64,000 bases of DNA from Desulfatibacillum sp. (GTDB taxonomy: Bacteria > Desulfobacterota > Desulfobacteria > Desulfobacterales > Desulfatibacillaceae), in assembly GCA_016342355.1 (NCBI GenBank), contig JAEINP010000001.1, forward strand, positions 166,661 to 230,660. The letters are read 5' to 3'. Numbering within the stretch: position 1 is the stretch's first letter; every line of letters begins with the position of its first letter. Under the pieces are notes generated by a model. It was not told the DNA's origin, did no database searches, and saw only the letters and a list, made by a program, of their open reading frames with translations. Positions 63,896-64,000 of the stretch are shown in pieces. Both the position numbers and the translations under genes were made by a program.

Positions 63896-64000
63896 CGCCC
63901 GGGCATCGCACTACGATTTACACTTGATGGCCAGGTAAAAAGTCATATGGCGGAATGAGTCGGGCATAGGGGCTCAATAGGCCAAAAACTGCCCGGAAAC

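Noticed and set aside
63896..64000. Start of a further gene at the window end
   Set aside because: No start codon with a ribosome site or recognisable protein start was seen in the last 105 bases.

Overview
The window looks like chromosomal DNA of a marine-type, complete-oxidising sulfate-reducing deltaproteobacterium of the Desulfobacteraceae, possibly close to Desulfatibacillum (the genus is an inference). The direct evidence is a full dsrA-dsrB-dsrD-dsrN cluster. Supporting signs are a PxxKW cysteine-rich protein, a selenocysteine formate dehydrogenase, an acyl-CoA dehydrogenase, a CooC-type nickel ATPase and ATP-synthase rotor subunits with sodium-binding residues. I saw no CRISPR array, complete insertion sequence, rRNA or tRNA.

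Layout. 1-1620: end of a GMC oxidoreductase, a secreted TPR protein and a conserved unknown. 1621-9748 (minus): the dissimilatory sulfite reductase operon, preceded by a co-oriented block of five genes (YkgJ-type cysteine cluster, small unknown, PrmA-like methyltransferase, TPR protein, 403-aa unknown). 10286-14140 (plus): an F0-only ATP synthase operon, atpZ-atpI-atpB-c(fourfold)-c-b'-b. Its first c gene encodes four fused hairpins, of which only the outer two keep the ion-binding glutamates. 14251-18662 (minus): a five-gene operon with GNAT, radical SAM, ChbG/YdjC deacetylase, membrane protein and VOC genes. 18663-19709 is geneless but holds hairpins. 19710-24738 (minus): PxxKW protein, a Gly/Met-repeat lipoprotein, a CAP-domain secreted protein ending in a dockerin-like module, and a PAS histidine kinase. 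24920-32090: an SMP-30-like protein, a small unknown, a TonB receptor/DUF4198 pair behind an attenuator-like leader, and a heme-type diguanylate cyclase. 32091-38387: a 2098-aa secreted beta-propeller/dockerin protein. 38464-40327: a DUF1847 protein and a BASS-family transporter, then a 670-bp stretch with a possible structured-RNA or intron remnant. 40998-50148: selenocysteine FdhA, a radical SAM/SPASM protein, an acyl-CoA dehydrogenase, a SWIM-domain protein and CooC. 50326-54706 (plus): two secreted peptidase-like proteins, an HTH/PBP regulator, an unknown and a TPR-SPOR protein. 54714-63240 (minus): two tandem giant membrane/spermidine-synthase-like proteins, NadB and an SH3 membrane protein. 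63464-63895: DUF1178.

How it fits together. DsrAB is the terminal sulfite reductase, DsrD its small partner and DsrN probably amidates its siroheme. Formate dehydrogenase, acyl-CoA dehydrogenase and CooC fit a cell that oxidises fatty acids through acetyl-CoA and the reversed Wood-Ljungdahl pathway; this is inference, because the rest of that pathway is not here. The most unusual item is the ATP synthase rotor: a predicted two-carboxylate sodium-type c subunit next to a four-hairpin c protein that lost the carboxylate in its two central hairpins.
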